Below, piece by piece: positions 1 to 12,225 of a stretch of 64,000 nucleotides of DNA. A model generated the notes under the pieces. The model searched no databases. It saw nothing but the letters and a program-made list of their open reading frames with translations, and was not told the DNA's origin. The stretch is from Zanthoxylum bungeanum. Its lineage: Eukaryota; Streptophyta; Magnoliopsida; Sapindales; Rutaceae. Each line of letters starts with the position of its first letter. Position 1 is the first letter of the stretch. The stretch spans positions 45,704-109,703 of the forward strand of contig SKCR01041558.1 of the NCBI GenBank assembly GCA_019454045.1. Reading direction: 5' to 3'. Both the position numbers and the translations under genes were made by a program.

Positions 1-1934
1 TTTTCAATTTCCACAAATTGGGCAAATTAGGCCATTTACATTAAATCAAATGTTTCAATCATCAATCTTTCAACTAATTCAAGTCTCAACACAATGAAAC
101 AACTCAAGATCAAATCTAGGTCATTTAAGAGTGGGTCAATAACTCTAGAATAGCAACATGGTTTCATAAACCTTAAAAGAATACATATAACTACACTAGT
201 TACACTCTTTGTTCATCATACATGCTCTACACTTTTAAAAAAATTTCCATCATCAAAACCACAAGAAATAAAGAAAAGAATAACTTAAGAAACTCATGAG
301 AGGTAGCCTAGATCATAAGGAACAAATTCCTTTCTAATAGTAAGTTTAAGAAACTTACAAAATCCAAGCTTTTTCTTTGGTTTTTTTTCTTTTCTCCTTC
401 ACTTTCTTTCTTTGCCTTTCTTCTTCAATGGAATTTTGTTTGTGATAAAGTGTATTAGGTTATGAAATGAAAAATGAAAAAACAATTTATATGTGCAACT
501 TTTGCACTATGGCCGAAATTAGCATACCAAATCATCACCAAAATTGTAATTTCAATTTCATTTGCATTATTAGTAAATCAACTTGCATAAATATCTTTTA
601 TAACCTTTATTAGATATTTATTTTAGTCAAATATGGCAACTAAAGTCATTTACTTTAAATATCCTAAAGTAAAATATTTATATTTTAATTAATTTAATCA
701 TTTAACAATTAAATAATTAATTAATTAATCAAATACAAATATATTAAATATATGTATAATATTTACATTAAATATTAAAAACATATATTCATTTAGGAAA
801 TAAGTCAAATATCTCATTTTGACTATTAATTAATGTGTATTTAATTTAATCAAGTATTAAATGTAAATACACAATAATTACGTAAATGACTATCGGGTCC
901 CTTTTGCACGTATCTTCCGTTTAACCTTTAAACGACTTTATAAATAATCAATATTATTTATTTATGTTGCTCTAGTGCTCTACGAGTATGTTTCATTATT
1001 GAGACTCTCTAGGTTCAGGTATTTCCGTCACAAATCAAATTTCGTGTCCATAATCTATCCACCCGTAGATTATGACGATCACGGATAATCTCGCTGAACC
1101 ACACAGGTCGAGGTCATGGCAAATGTATAATTCCTCCGTCACAGGTATCCGGATAAATCCCAGAGATACAGATATAAACGTCAAATCTCTATGGGGATTA
1201 TCCAGTCGACTATTCCATTAGCAATCTCTAAAAGAATGTTTAGAACTAGTTTCTAAACTTTACCACGGGCCCATGGTTTTATCTGATTGCTAATAATATG
1301 GACTACCTATGCTCTGGTACACAGAACTGACGGATCCCATCTTGATACACATAGGACACCCTGAGGATCTATCTACACCCAACGAACAGGCGGAGGTCTG
1401 ATCTTAATAGATCGGTGACGTGACTGCCATCTAAGTGTAGAAGATGTCTCATGTGCCCACAATGGCATCTCAAGTCTAAGAATCACAAGTGCTACTCAAC
1501 CCGAGAAGATTCTTATTGACGCTGGTGTACCATCCATTAAGAATCTTCGGTGAGTCGTTCAGTGTTTATCCGCTATAAACACCTACAAGTCTATACCAGT
1601 CTCCAAGACTTATGGTTCATTGAGAAACCATTGGAATCATATATTCCAGTATACGACTTGTATCGGTCTCAACGGGTTTACTATACTGACCAAGTAGTGT
1701 AAACCTTGACCAGGAACTGTCTGAGAATGACAACGTCATGATACGACTCAATGTCCGTTGCGACGCTTTTGCAACTGTACCATGACTAATCATTCTAAGG
1801 TCATTACGTCTTTACCATATAAAAGAATAGATTATATTATAGAAACTGCATATATTATTACTGATAATAATGTTTTACAGAAGTATTTAACAAAATACAA
1901 CCGGGAATTGGCGCTCTGAGCACCAACCCCTACA
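1..1934 (-). repeat. 3' LTR of Angela-like copy 1 (partial)
   Basis: It matches 7166..9084 almost base for base, so about 485 bp of this LTR lies left of the window. It ends in TACA at 1931..1934, which on the element strand is the LTR start TGTA. Most differences from the partner LTR are one-base indels in A or T runs. Confidence 0.92.
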
Positions 1935-1948
1935 AAATCTCCCACTTG
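1935..1948 (-). other. polypurine tract of Angela-like copy 1
   Basis: On the minus strand this reads CAAGTGGGAGATTT immediately upstream of the 3' LTR start, the position and composition of a plus-strand primer. Confidence 0.8.
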
Positions 1949-1950
1949 CT

Positions 1951-3396
1951 CTAGTGCCAATATCGATTGTATCTAATACCCATCGACTCCACGTGTTTAT
2001 CAAACAACTTCGGAGGTATGGCCTTCGTCAGCGGGTCTGCTACGTTGTCTTCACTCGGTACCTTGCACACGACAATATCCCCTCTCGACACAATCTCTCG
2101 AATGATGTGGTACTTGCGTTCCACATGCTTCGACTTCTGATGCGCCTCGGTTCCTTTGCTTGCGCAATGGCTCCAGTATTATCACAGTATAACGGAATCG
2201 CATTCTCGATACTTGGGATAACTCCCAATTCTGTGAAAAGTTCTTTATTTCTTTATCCACACAGCCTCTTTTGCGGCTTCAGAAGCTGCAATATATTCCG
2301 CCTCAGTGGTGGAATCAGCTGTAGATCCCTGTTTGGAACTCTTCCAACATACTGCACCTCCGTTATGGGTAAAGACAAATCCAGATGTAGACTTTCTATC
2401 ATCCGGATCCGATTGAAAATCGGAGTCTGTATACCCGTTAACCTGCAGTTCATTTCCTCCATATATTATCAACTTATCCTTAGTACCTTTAAGATACTTT
2501 AGGATATGTTTAATGGCCATCCAATGGTCATTACCTGGATTGGACTGATATCTGCTAGTTACGCTAACAGCGAAACTAATATCAGGCCTCGTACATAACA
2601 TGGCATACATTATGCTACCCAAACACGAAGCATAAGGTTGGTTAGACATTCTAACCTTCTCATCTTCTGTCTGTGGACACATCTTCTTAGAAAGATGAAT
2701 CCCATGTCTGAACGGTATGTTTGCTGTCTTACAGTTACCAAAGCTATACCGTTCCAAGATCTTATCTACGTACGTTGATTGGGATAACCCAATCAGCCTC
2801 CTTTGTTTATCTCGATAGAGTTTTATCCCTAAAACATAGGAAGCTTCTCCCAGGTCCTTCATGGAGAAATTCTTACAGAGATATGCTTTAACGCTTTGTA
2901 ACATACCTAAATCATTCCCAATGATTAGGATGTCATCAACATACAGGACTAAAAATACGACCATGCTCCCACTGGCCTTCTGATACACACAGGATTCTTC
3001 CGAATTCTTAAGAAAACCAGACGATCTGATAATCTCGTCAAATCGAAGATTCCAACTTCGTGAAGCTTGTTTAAGTCCATAAATGGACTTCTTAAGCTTA
3101 CAAACCATACCCGAGGTTTGGCTGGATGTGAAACCTTCCGGCTGTTCCATATAGATTTCTTCATCAAGAAACCCATTTAGAAAAGCCGTTTTGACATCCA
3201 TTTGCCAAATCTCGTAGTCATGATACGCAGCTATAGAAAGCAAAATCCGGATAGACTTAAGCATTGCTACCATTGCTACCGGCGAAAAAGTTTCATCGTA
3301 GTCGACGCCAGGTCGCTGCGTGTAACCTTTTGCTACCAGTCGGGCCTTGTAAGTTTCAACCTTACCGTCAGGCCCGCCTTCCTCTTGTAAACCCAT
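1951..3396 (-). pseudogene. copia pol: reverse transcriptase and RNase H
   Basis: The main open stretch (2245..3396) contains the RT catalytic segment YVDD inside VLYVDDILIIGND and the copia signature [11 protein letters not shown]. RNase H follows, with GYTDSDFQSD and TTEAEYIAASEAAKEAVW. A frame break near 2245 moves the RNase H tail to other frames: LYCDNTGAIAQAKEP lies at 2040..2228, and a terminal ADPLTKA motif is readable at about 2010..2050. The stop is a TAG at 1951..1953. Another frame break near 3390 separates it from the upstream pol. It would copy element RNA into DNA in virus-like particles, but as written it is not one continuous frame. Confidence 0.9.
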
Positions 3397-4004
3397 TTAC
3401 AACCGATAGGAACAATTCCTTCGGGAAGCGGAATCAAGTCCCAAACTTGATTTTCATGCATTGAATCTATCTCGGATTTCATGGCACTTTGCCATTTCAC
3501 GGAGTCGATGTCCAACATCGATTCTCTATAGGTGAAAGGATCGGTCTCTTCAACTAAGAGAACATCCAGACTCTTTTCTTGTATCAAATACAAGCGTTCA
3601 GGAGGTCTAGATACCCTTTCGGACCTACGGAGTGTGTGCGTTGAAGGTCCTTCATCTTGTTGAACTTCAGGTTCCTCCGTTGGTTCATTGTTTTCAGGTT
3701 GTACTTCATCAAGCGCAACCTGTCTATGATCACCACCTTCAGACAAAAATTCTACTTCTAGAAATTTTGCGAAGCGAGCTACGAAGACATTTCGATGCTC
3801 GGTATCATAGAAAAGATATCCCCTCGTATTTGAGGGATATCCAACAAACCTAAACTTTTGCCCTCGAGGCGAAAGCTTACTTTGCTGAGTCACCCTGACA
3901 TAGGCAGGACAACCCCAAACCTTAATATAATTAAGATTCGGTCTCCTACCGAACCATATCTGATACGGTGTCGTAGGAACAGCCTTTGAAGGAATCTTAT
4001 TCAA
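3333..4004 (-). pseudogene. copia pol: integrase C-terminal region and RT N-terminus
   Basis: An open stretch of 223 codons begins in the integrase/linker wording NKIPSKAVPTTPYQIW and GCPAYVR. It runs through the variable acidic linker between integrase and RT (RRSERVSRPPERLYL) and into the start of RT (MKSEIDSMHENQVWDL, IGCKWVYK), where the frame breaks. This is the middle of the same polyprotein as its neighbours and not a separate gene. A gap of about 100 bp with a shifted frame separates it from the integrase core at 4109..5035. Confidence 0.88.
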
Positions 4005-4108
4005 AAGATGTGCGGCTGTTAAGAGACAGTAACCCCATAAGTAATAGGCAAATCTGTGAAACTCTCAACATCGATCGGACCATATCCAATAAAGTCCGAT
4101 TTCTCCTT

Positions 4109-5035
4109 TCAGATACACCATTGTGCTGTGGTGTACCTGGAGGAGTATATTGAGCGAGAATCCCATTCTCTCTTCATATAATCCATGAACTCACCACTCA
4201 TATATTCGCCGCCTCGATCTGATCGAAGGCATTTAATATATTTACCAGTTTGTTTTTCTACTTCATTTCGGAACTCTTTGAACTTTTCAAAGGTTTCCGA
4301 TTTATGTCGCATCAAATAGACATAACCGTACCGTGACAAATCATCGGTAAAGGTAACGAAGTACGAATAACCACTGTGAGCAGTTTGACTTAGTGGACCA
4401 CATACATCAGAATGTACGAGTGCCAGTAAGTTAACGGCACGGTGTCCAACACCAGAAAATGGGGCCTTGGTCATTTTACCCTGAATACAGGATTCACAAG
4501 TTGGATAGGATTCAATGGTGAGATCTGGTATCAAACCATTCCTAACCAACTGGGTAAGGCGTTTAACGCCAATGTGACCAAGTCTCATATGCCAAAGTTC
4601 AGTATTATTAATTTCAGGTAATCTACTACGTTTATTAACTCCAGTATTTAATATATCTTTAGAAGTTTGCAATGTATAATGACCATGCTGATTTGGACAA
4701 CTAAGGATCTGAATATTATTTCTATCATATAAATACAAAGAACTATTCTTAATATTCATACAAAAGCCTTCTGTATCAAGTACAAAAAGAGATATAATAT
4801 TAGCGACACATCCTGGTACAAAATGACAGTCATTAAGCAAAAGTGTCCCATTCGGCAATGAGATCTCGCATACTCCCACTGCAACTGCATCCAAAGAGTC
4901 TCCACTCCCGAACCGCAACTGCATCTCCACTGGCTTCAGCCTCCTACTTTCCTTCAGCACCTGCAACGAATTGCAAATGTGAATGGGACAAGCAGAATCT
5001 AAAATCCAGCTGGATGTAACGGCTTCACAAGCCAA
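4109..5035 (-). pseudogene. copia pol: protease and integrase core
   Basis: The aspartic protease site is WILDSACPIHICN near residue 10. The integrase zinc-binding H-H-C-C motif follows (LWHMRLGHIG then CESC). The DDE core shows HSDVCGP with the first Asp, and then RSDRGGEY with the second. The reading frame shifts near 4165, just before the segment that should carry the catalytic Glu; the wording continues in another frame. Family knowledge: protease matures the polyprotein and integrase inserts the cDNA. It is non-functional as written. Confidence 0.9.
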
Positions 5036-5112
5036 AGATAAATCAATAACTGAAAAATAAAAGTACCTGATGTAGAAGCTCTGTCTCTCCTCACTTGGGC
5101 AATGTAATCAGG

Positions 5113-5921
5113 ACAGTTCCTTTTCCAGTGCCCAACTTTGCCGCAGTGGTGGCATTTGTCTTCAGAAGCCCTTTTGGGCTTGCTCTTCTATCTTCGCCTG
5201 CTGTGGAGGACCGAAGGCCTTCTTCTTCTTCCCTTTCTTCTTCTTTCCCTTGGACATCCTTGGGAAGAAGCCGAAAGAGAAGTAGATCTAGGTGGGCGAG
5301 TCGGTACTCCCTTCTTCAGATCCTCTTCTGCCGTGAGCAACATCCTATGTAGCTCCTGGTAGGTGCAGACTGTCCCGTGCATGTTGAAGTACATCACAAA
5401 CTGGCGGAATGAAGCTGGCAGAGAACCAAGAATGACACTCCTACCGAGAATGTCATTCAGGATGAGATTATGTTGCCTCAATTGATCGATCAAATCGATC
5501 ATTTGAAGAACATGTGGGCTAACACTTTGCCCCTCATCCAGACGCGCATGGAACAGTTCCATGGCGACCTTGTGAACAATAACCTGTTCCTGGTTCTCGA
5601 ACGATTGTCTTAATCGCGTTATCATACTATAGGAATCTGATGTTCCATAGTATTGTTGCTTGAGTTTCGGAGAGAGCGAACTAAAATGTATGATTTATTT
5701 TCCCTTAAATCATCATTCTTCCAAGCTTCAAAAACTTGGCGTTCCTCCTCCGAAGCATCCTCACCCACTGCAAGGGGTAAAGGACCCTCAAGAACATAAC
5801 CCAACTTTTCGGAATCGAGGACAATCCTCAAATCCAATTCCCAGTCTGCAAAGTTCTCAGCGCCTTTCAGTTTGTTCGCATCTAACATACGCGCAAACTG
5901 GTTTGTGGATTGACCCGCCAT
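5113..5921 (-). pseudogene. copia gag
   Basis: The likely start is the Met at 5921 (MAGQSTNQFARM), as in other Angela-like Gags. An open stretch at 5188..5625 carries the UBN2/retrotran-gag wording (HVLQMIDLIDQLRQHNLIL, ILGSLPASFRQFV). Frame breaks lie near 5690 and 5190. The CCHC zinc knuckle (C-x2-C-x4-H-x4-C, CHHCGKVGHWKRNC) is readable at 5113..5154, but in a different frame from the preceding Gag. Gag would form the particle and bind element RNA. Confidence 0.88.
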
Positions 5922-6665
5922 CGCAAATCTATCATATAGATCACGAAAAACGGTTAGCAGATAATAAGCAGTTTCATATAATATCAAAAGCATAAACTAG
6001 ATCATGGATTTTTAATCTAATATGCCCCTCCCACTAAATCATGCAATACTGTAATCCCAAAACAGAATACAAATATTTAATAATTAAATTAAATATAAAT
6101 AGTGAAAAGTGGATCCCGTGAATATATTTCGGCTCACAGCAGAGGCACGGTCTCGCCTACGTATATTCATCAGGTAGACAACTCATTTGTCAATCATTCA
6201 CTAATGACTCCTAAGTACCCGGTCCTGGCCGTTTCTCGTTGTCGCTGCGAAGGCAGGCCCACAAGGAGACGTACCAAGGTTAAACTCGCCAATGATAAAC
6301 TCAAGTTACTTACGTAATCCTGACAGCTAGGGCACGTTCAGAATTCCGCTTTCGCTTGAATTTATCTAGTATCTAATATACATCCGGTATAAATAAATCT
6401 TTATCGGCTACACCCTCACAGCAGAGGCACGGTCTCGGATGTAGTCACAAAGAATTATTCATAAACCGTATTGACAAGACGGACCATATAACATGCATCA
6501 AATACAAATTACATTTAAACCTTATTATTAGGGATTTTCCGCTAAGTGTCATACACCCTAAATCTAATCAAATTAGTTCCTAATAAGCATGCATAAATCA
6601 AGAAAACATGATTAAACATTGATTCAATGTAGGCTAAGCATTTTAAGTGGCCTAGAATCAGACTC
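5922..6665 (-). other. untranslated leader of Angela-like copy 1
   Basis: About 740 bp between the primer-binding site and the gag start, with no coding frame I can support. A short GC-richer word (TCACAGCAGAGGCACGGTCT) occurs twice, near 6132 and 6416, each followed by sequence without gene features. Confidence 0.6.
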
Positions 6666-6677
6666 GCTCTGATACCA
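6666..6677 (-). other. primer-binding site, tRNA-iMet type
   Basis: Reads TGGTATCAGAGC on the minus strand, the usual plant initiator-Met tRNA priming site, three bases inside the 5' LTR end at 6681. It fixes the element as minus-strand and the right LTR as the 5' LTR. Confidence 0.93.
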
Positions 6678-6680
6678 TTT

Positions 6681-9084
6681 TGAAGGGGTCTAATAGGGGT
6701 GAATCCGGTAACGCAGCGGAAGCGGTGAAAATCCGATTTTCAGATTTCAAAACTTTTTCTCGGATAAATTAAATAAACATATTTATTTAATATTCCAATA
6801 ATCAAATTATGAAATAAAATTTCAAATGAATCAAATTCAAGTGAAATTACCAAATTACCCTTATATGGTATTTTGTCCATTTTAGTCCGAAATTGATCCA
6901 ATCAATTTTGAATGATTCTAAATCATTTCTAAGATGAACTTAGCATGTTCAAAACATCAAAACACCAAAGCCACAAAATCCCCAAATTTCCTTACAAGCC
7001 GTGAGCTCCATTTGGAGGGCAAATTGACCATTTGGTCATTTCATGTCTCAAAACTCATCTAAATGAAATCCAATCAACATGAAACTTTGCATGCATCATA
7101 TACACACCCAAATGCTCAACATATATCGAAAACCCCCAAATTTGGAATAGGTTATAAACCCTAATTTTTCAATTTCCACAAATGGGCAAATTAGGCCATT
7201 TACATTAAATCAAATGTTTCAATCATCAATCTTTCAACTAATCAAGTCTCAACACAATGAACAACTCAAGATCAAATCTAGGTCATTTAAGAGTGGGTCA
7301 TAACTCTAGAATAGCAACATGGTTTCATAAACCTTAAAAGAATACATATAACTACACTAGTTACACTCTTTGTTCATCATACATGCTCAACACTTTTAAA
7401 CAAATTCCATCATCAAAAACCACAAGAAATAAAGAAAAATAACTTAAGAAACTCATGAGAGGTAGCCTAGATCATAAGGAACAAATTCCTTTCTAATAGT
7501 AAGTTTAAGAAACTTACAAATCCAAGCTTTTTCTTTGGTTTTTCTTTTCTTCCTTCACTTTCTTTCTTTGCCTTTCTTCAATGGAATTTTGTTTTTGTGA
7601 TAAGTGTATTAGGTTAATGAAATGAAAAATGAAAAAACAATTTATATGTGCAACTTTTGCACTATGGCCGAAATTAGCATACCAAATTCACCAAAATTGT
7701 AATTTCAATTTCATTTGCATTATTAGTAAATCAACTTGCATAAATATCTTTTATAACCTTTATTAGATATTTATTTTAGTCAATATGGCAACTAAAGTCA
7801 TTTACTTTAATATCCTAAATAAATATTTATATTTTAATTAATTTAATCATTTAACAATTAAATAATTAATTAATTAATCAAATACAAATATATTAAATAT
7901 ATGTATAATATTTACATTAAATATTAAAAAACATATATTCATTTAGGAAATAAGTCAAATCTCATTTTGACTATTAATTAATGTGTATTTAATTTAATCA
8001 AGTATTAAATGTAAATACACAATAATTACGTAAATGACTATCGGGTCCCTTTTGCACGTATCTTGCGTTTAACCTTTAAACGACTTTATAAATAATCAAT
8101 ATTATTTATTTAATGTTGCTCTAGTGCTCTACGAGTATGTTTCATTATTGAGACTCTCTAGGTTCAGGTATATCCGTCACGAAATCAAATTTCGTGTCCA
8201 TAATCTATCCACCCGTAGATTATGACGATCACGGATAATCTCGCTGAACCACACAGGTCGAGGTCATGGCAAATGTATAATTCCTCCACCTCCGTCACAG
8301 GTATCCGGATATCCCAGAGATATATGTAAACGTCAAATCTCTATGGGGATTATCCAGTCGACTATTCTATTAGCAATCTCTAAAAGAATGTTTAGAACTA
8401 GCTTCTAAACTTTACCACGGGCCCATGGTTTTATCTGATTGCTAATCATATGGACTACCTATGCTCTGGTACACAGAACTGACGGATCCTATCTTGATAC
8501 ACATAGGACACCCTGAGGATCTATCTACACCCAACGAACAGGCGGAGGTCTGATCTTAATAGATCGGTGACGTGACTGCCATCTAAGTGTAGAAGATGTC
8601 TCATGTGCCCACAATGGCATCTCAAGTCTAAGAATCACAAGTGCTACTCAACCCGAAGATTCTTATTGACGCTGGTGTACCATCCATTAAGAATCTTCGG
8701 TGAGTCGTTCAGTGTTTATCCGCTATAAACACCTACACGTCTATACTAGTCTCCAAGACTATGGTTCATTGAGAAACCATTGGAATCATATATTCCAGTA
8801 TACGACTTGTACCGGTCTCAACGGGTTTACTATACTGACCAAGTAGTGTAAACCTTGACCAGGAACTGTCTGAGAATGACAACGTCATGATACGACTCAA
8901 TGTCCGTTGCGACGCTTTTGCAACTGTACCATGACTAATCATTCTAAGGTCATTACGTCTTTACCATATAAAAATAGATTATATTATAGAAACTGCATAT
9001 ATTATTACTAATAATAAATAATGTTTTACAGAAGTATTTAACAAAATACACCGGGAATTGGCGCTCTGAGCACCAACCCCTACA
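6681..9084 (-). repeat. 5' LTR of Angela-like copy 1
   Basis: A complete 2404 bp LTR bounded by TG and CA, nearly identical over its length to 1..1934. It would carry the element promoter. A truncated relative lies at 53823..56441. Confidence 0.93.
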
Positions 9085-9217
9085 GTATCTCATTGGGCCT
9101 GGGCTTGTGAATCTCTGGGCCTCTATACACTTTAAACATTGGGTCTTCCGTTTGAGGTAGAATGCTTGGCCTAGAGTAAAAGGACGAAATTGCCCCTGGA
9201 CCAAATTTGGCCCGTAC

Positions 9218-9801
9218 AATAACAATGTTCGTAGGCTGATAGAACCGTACTCGAATGATGTGAGAATAAGGCTCATAAGCTAATATAATTGAGCTTGTGG
9301 CTAATAATTACATGAATTTTTTATTCATTCACGCCATCATGAAAAATCAAACATATACCTACTATATAGTATAGACAATGTCCTGACCATGTGAGTTTAT
9401 ACTTGTTAACATAATGACTTATTTCACTTGCCCAATAATATAAAAATGGACTTGTTCTACTTAAGAATTTTATCATATATTTTATACTTTGAGATTGAAA
9501 AAGAATTGACAGAGCTTAATAGGAAAAGCTTTGTAAGATTCCTAACAAAGATAATACAGAAGCTTAAATGAATGAGGATAAGAACTTATATAAGAGTAAA
9601 TATCGAAAGAACATAAAATACGATAAGATAATATTATTCGACCATATGTAAAATAGATGCCCAATAACATATGAATGGATTTATTCCGCTTGTCCAACCC
9701 ATAAAATAGACTTGTTCGACTTTAAGAATAAATGCATTTTTTGCTTTAATAATTTTGACATAAGCATGACTTGTACATCACTTGGGTTTGGTCCTGCAGC
9801 T
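9218..9801 (+). repeat. upstream part of duplicated host segment, copy 1, with two ~230 bp units
   Basis: Homologous to 27671..27737 plus 36422..36945. It includes two tandem units of about 230 bp, beginning CCCAATAATAT near 9430 and CCCAATAACAT near 9660. No coding frame. It is the far upstream region of small-protein gene 1. The 133 bp between the LTR end (9084) and this segment hold nothing I recognise. Confidence 0.8.
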
Positions 9802-10314
9802 TAGGGGTGGCGAATCAACGAATCGAATTTCCATTGAATCCTAAACGAATCAAATCAAAATGTGATTGATTCGTATTCGATTCGTTTATATTAAACGAAT
9901 CCTAATATCATGATTCGTATTCGATTCGTTTAGTCAATGATATTATTTAATAAAATATTTGCCACACTTGATTTACATTAATTCTTCATAAATATATACA
10001 TATGAAATATGTAATTAATATATTTACTAAAAAAAACCTCATCAAATATCGAAAATATTACTTTTATATGATAATTAATTATAATTTCTCGAATCTTAAT
10101 TGAAAATTAACAAGAACTAGTAATAAAAATAACAAAATGAATCATAAAAAATAAACGAATCAATGAGCTTAAATTCGTATTCGATTCGTTTAATAAACTA
10201 ATCAAATCGAATTGACCCATTTATTATACGAATCTATTTTTTCAAACACGTATCCACTTTAAAGCGAATCGAATCGAATGAATAAACGAATCTTGACCTA
10301 AATTGTCACCTCTA
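9802..10314. mobile_element. hAT-type nonautonomous element (MITE) upstream of gene 1
   Basis: The terminal inverted repeat TAGGGGTGGC on the left pairs imperfectly with GTCACCTCTA on the right. Flanking 8-mers CTGCAGCT (9794..9801) and CTGCAGCG (10315..10322) are a TSD with one mismatch. The paralogous segment near 36940 reads straight through the target (GGTCCTGCAGCGGCCACC), which proves the insertion limits. The 513 bp interior has no coding frame and is rich in repeated ACGAATC words. TIR type and 8-bp TSD indicate hAT. Confidence 0.87.
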
Positions 10315-10453
10315 CTGCAGCGGCCACCTGGACTCCCTATTTTATGAAAGATGTTGGATTTCGTTCTTTCAAGATGCTTCACATATAAAACCTTATCCGC
10401 AGAGGCCGACCACTTTTGAGTATATGTTCCATATGTAGATTCTTTATTATGGC

Positions 10454-10460
10454 TATATAA
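10454..10460 (+). promoter_or_regulatory. TATA box of small-protein gene 1
   Basis: TATATAA lies 69 bp before the ATG; the paralogue has the same box at the same spacing, so the core promoter is conserved between the two copies. Confidence 0.75.
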
Positions 10461-10522
10461 GGAAGGCAAAAGGCATATACAATACATATAACATCTTATA
10501 ATTTTCTTTGCTTTGTTATAAG

Positions 10523-10993
10523 ATGGTTCTCAATTTGAGACAAGTGATTTCCAATTGGCCTGGTGTTATAAAGGTGAATAACAAGGATAATCCAAATGAT
10601 AAAGAGTACATTCTTGATGGAACGGACGAGGAATTGGGAGCTATGTGGCTTGGGAATTGGAAATATCCAGTAGAGGTTCGTTATGTTGGGAAGTTGCCGG
10701 ATGGAAGGTTTTCAAGTAATCGCATTATGACGCTCTGGGATGATCAATACTATCATTTATGTTGGAAGTTCGCTAACGATGGTACTACATATTCACAACA
10801 TGTTGATGGGAGTCGTGCGTTTGTGTTAGTATTTGACGATCCTTACAAGGATAATATAAAGTTAACCACATATACTCCTGAGGATGAGACTTTTGATTCT
10901 TCTGGGACAAAAGAGGTTAACAATATGATGCAGGATGTAAGCAGGAAGATGCCGGACCTCCAAAATAATAATAATAACCCTATAATTAATTAA
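10523..10993 (+). CDS. small unrecognised plant protein, copy 1
   Basis: A 156-residue protein starting at the ATG at 10523 (MVLNLRQVIS). It has no signal peptide, no membrane segment, and a composition suggesting beta strands with conserved Trp/Tyr/Phe positions (AMWLGN, CWKF, FVLVFDDP). I do not recognise the family and assign no function. It shares about 114 of the first 134 residues with the paralogue at 37410..37850. The last ~22 residues, rich in Asn, differ completely, and a GTAAGC splice-donor-like word sits at the divergence point, so the annotated C-terminus may be intron sequence. A TATA box lies 69 bp upstream and AATAAA is at 11061. Conservation of frame in both copies supports a real gene. 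Confidence 0.75.
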   Translation: MVLNLRQVISNWPGVIKVNNKDNPNDKEYILDGTDEELGAMWLGNWKYPVEVRYVGKLPDGRFSSNRIMTLWDDQYYHLCWKFANDGTTYSQHVDGSRAFVLVFDDPYKDNIKLTTYTPEDETFDSSGTKEVNNMMQDVSRKMPDLQNNNNNPIIN

Positions 10994-11060
10994 CTGCTTT
11001 CAGTAATAATAAACAAATCCCATCTAGGGATATTGTTGTAGCTAGAGAGATAGACTCTCT

Positions 11061-11066
11061 AATAAA
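11061..11066 (+). terminator. poly(A) signal of gene 1
   Basis: AATAAA about 70 bp after the stop, in a 3' region conserved with the paralogue (CTCTCTAATAAATAAATGAAA-like in both). Confidence 0.55.
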
Positions 11067-11194
11067 TAAATGAAAGCAATGTGTGTTTGAGTATTTATAT
11101 GAATGTTTTATTTTTTTATTTTTTAAACAAAATGAACTCAAGCTAAATATCCAAAAACTAGATACTTAAAAATTTCTCTGTGTATTTATAATCA

Positions 11195-11590
11195 AGGTGA
11201 AATTCTTATGTGCAACAGAGATTCCACTCAAAATCTGATGTGATACCATCGACTAATGATAAATACACATGTGACAGTTCATGTTTAAAAAATAAATGCA
11301 CTTTCGACCGTTTTAATGCCCTCCAATATTTTCAAATTTCAAAATACAATCAGTTCATTAACACATTTAATTTTCTTTCTGAAACTTGGAGAAATTCTTA
11401 AGTGTAACAGGGGTTCCACGTTGAGATCCAATGTGGTATTACATGCAGGCTAATGGTAAATGGACATGCGACAGTGCATGCATGTTAAAAAAATAAAAAA
11501 CTAAAATGAATGCACTTTAAATTGTTCTTAAGCACTCCAATATTTTTAAATTTCAAAACGCAATTAGTTCATTGATTCCTTCATTTTTCT
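11195..11590. repeat. imperfect tandem duplication, ~195 bp unit
   Basis: Two copies starting near 11195 and 11390 share GAAATTCTTA(T/A)GTG(C/T)AACAG and the order of following words, including CTCCAATATTTT...AAATTTCAAAA. A third, diverged start occurs near 38083 behind gene 2. No coding frame. Confidence 0.6.
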
Positions 11591-11911
11591 CTTTCTTAAT
11601 CTTCATCTCTAAGTGTTAGTACAATGATTTTGATGATGTCAATAAAACAAAAAAGTTTAAAGATAAGAAATTCAAAGATAAGAAGAAATTTGGCAAAGAT
11701 GATCAATATTAGTAACTCGACGACTTGGTTTCGATGGTTTAGAAACATCTACATATTAGTGAATCAAGTTTAATGAGGTCAAAGTTGATTATGAAGTCAA
11801 AATGATATACAAGATAGATAGAAAGCCAAAATGATGATGAAAAAGATCAAGAGTAAGAGCCAAACAAGATGAAGATCAAGATGATAATTAAGAGCTAAAA
11901 CTAATTATAAC
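11591..11911. other. non-coding DNA before the Tnt1-like insertion
   Basis: A+T-rich DNA with a TGATTTTGATGATGTCAATAA-like stretch near 11625 that recalls Sirevirus LTR ends. It continues after the inserted copia element at 17325. I see no gene; the old-LTR reading is weak. Confidence 0.3.
11907..11911. other. TSD (left) of Tnt1-like element
   Basis: ATAAC, repeated exactly at 17320..17324 after the right LTR. Confidence 0.92.
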
Positions 11912-12213
11912 TGTTGTGATAAAACACACACAATAGAGGAGATGTGAGAGGAAAACTCTTCTTTTATTACACCACAAAAGAATTACAAAGCTTTATACAA
12001 AACTTAACAAAAAACCTCTCAACCCTCTTTACTCTCTATTTTTACTCACACATTTGAGATTTAAGGGATGCTTACAATGGTCCTTAATGGCTCCTTATAT
12101 AGAGTTAGAGATTGTGCAACTTTGCCTAACTTTCAAAGTTGCACAATGCCTAACTTTCAAATGCAACTTTGCCAAACTTTCAAACTTTGAAAGTTTGGCA
12201 CCTTAGCACAACA
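11912..12213 (-). repeat. 3' LTR of Tnt1-like element
   Basis: 302 bp, bounded TGTTGTGAT...GCACAACA; matches 17020..17319 apart from an extra G and an extra A in short runs. Confidence 0.95.
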
Positions 12214-12225
12214 AATCTCCCCCTC
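12214..12225 (-). other. polypurine tract of Tnt1-like element
   Basis: GAGGGGGAGATT on the minus strand, directly upstream of the 3' LTR. Confidence 0.85.

Larger units (their letters stand above)
1..9084 (-). mobile_element. Ty1/copia LTR retrotransposon, Angela/TAR-like (copy 1)
   Basis: Minus-strand element with a complete 5' LTR on the right, primer-binding site, gag-pol remnants in the order gag, protease, integrase, reverse transcriptase, RNase H, a polypurine tract, and a 3' LTR cut by the window start. The domain order (integrase before RT) makes it Ty1/copia. The wording of the integrase and RNase H, with the long ~2.4 kb LTR, is like the Angela/TAR lineage; that lineage call comes from family recognition, not a search. 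The coding region is broken by several frameshifts while the LTRs are very similar, so the insertion is fairly young or some breaks are sequence errors. The right flank begins GTATC at 9085; the matching left TSD lies outside the window. Confidence 0.93.

Noticed and set aside
1954..2502. 182-codon plus-strand open frame
   Set aside because: It is the antisense of the copia RNase H region; its residues match no family and the minus strand carries clear RNase H motifs.
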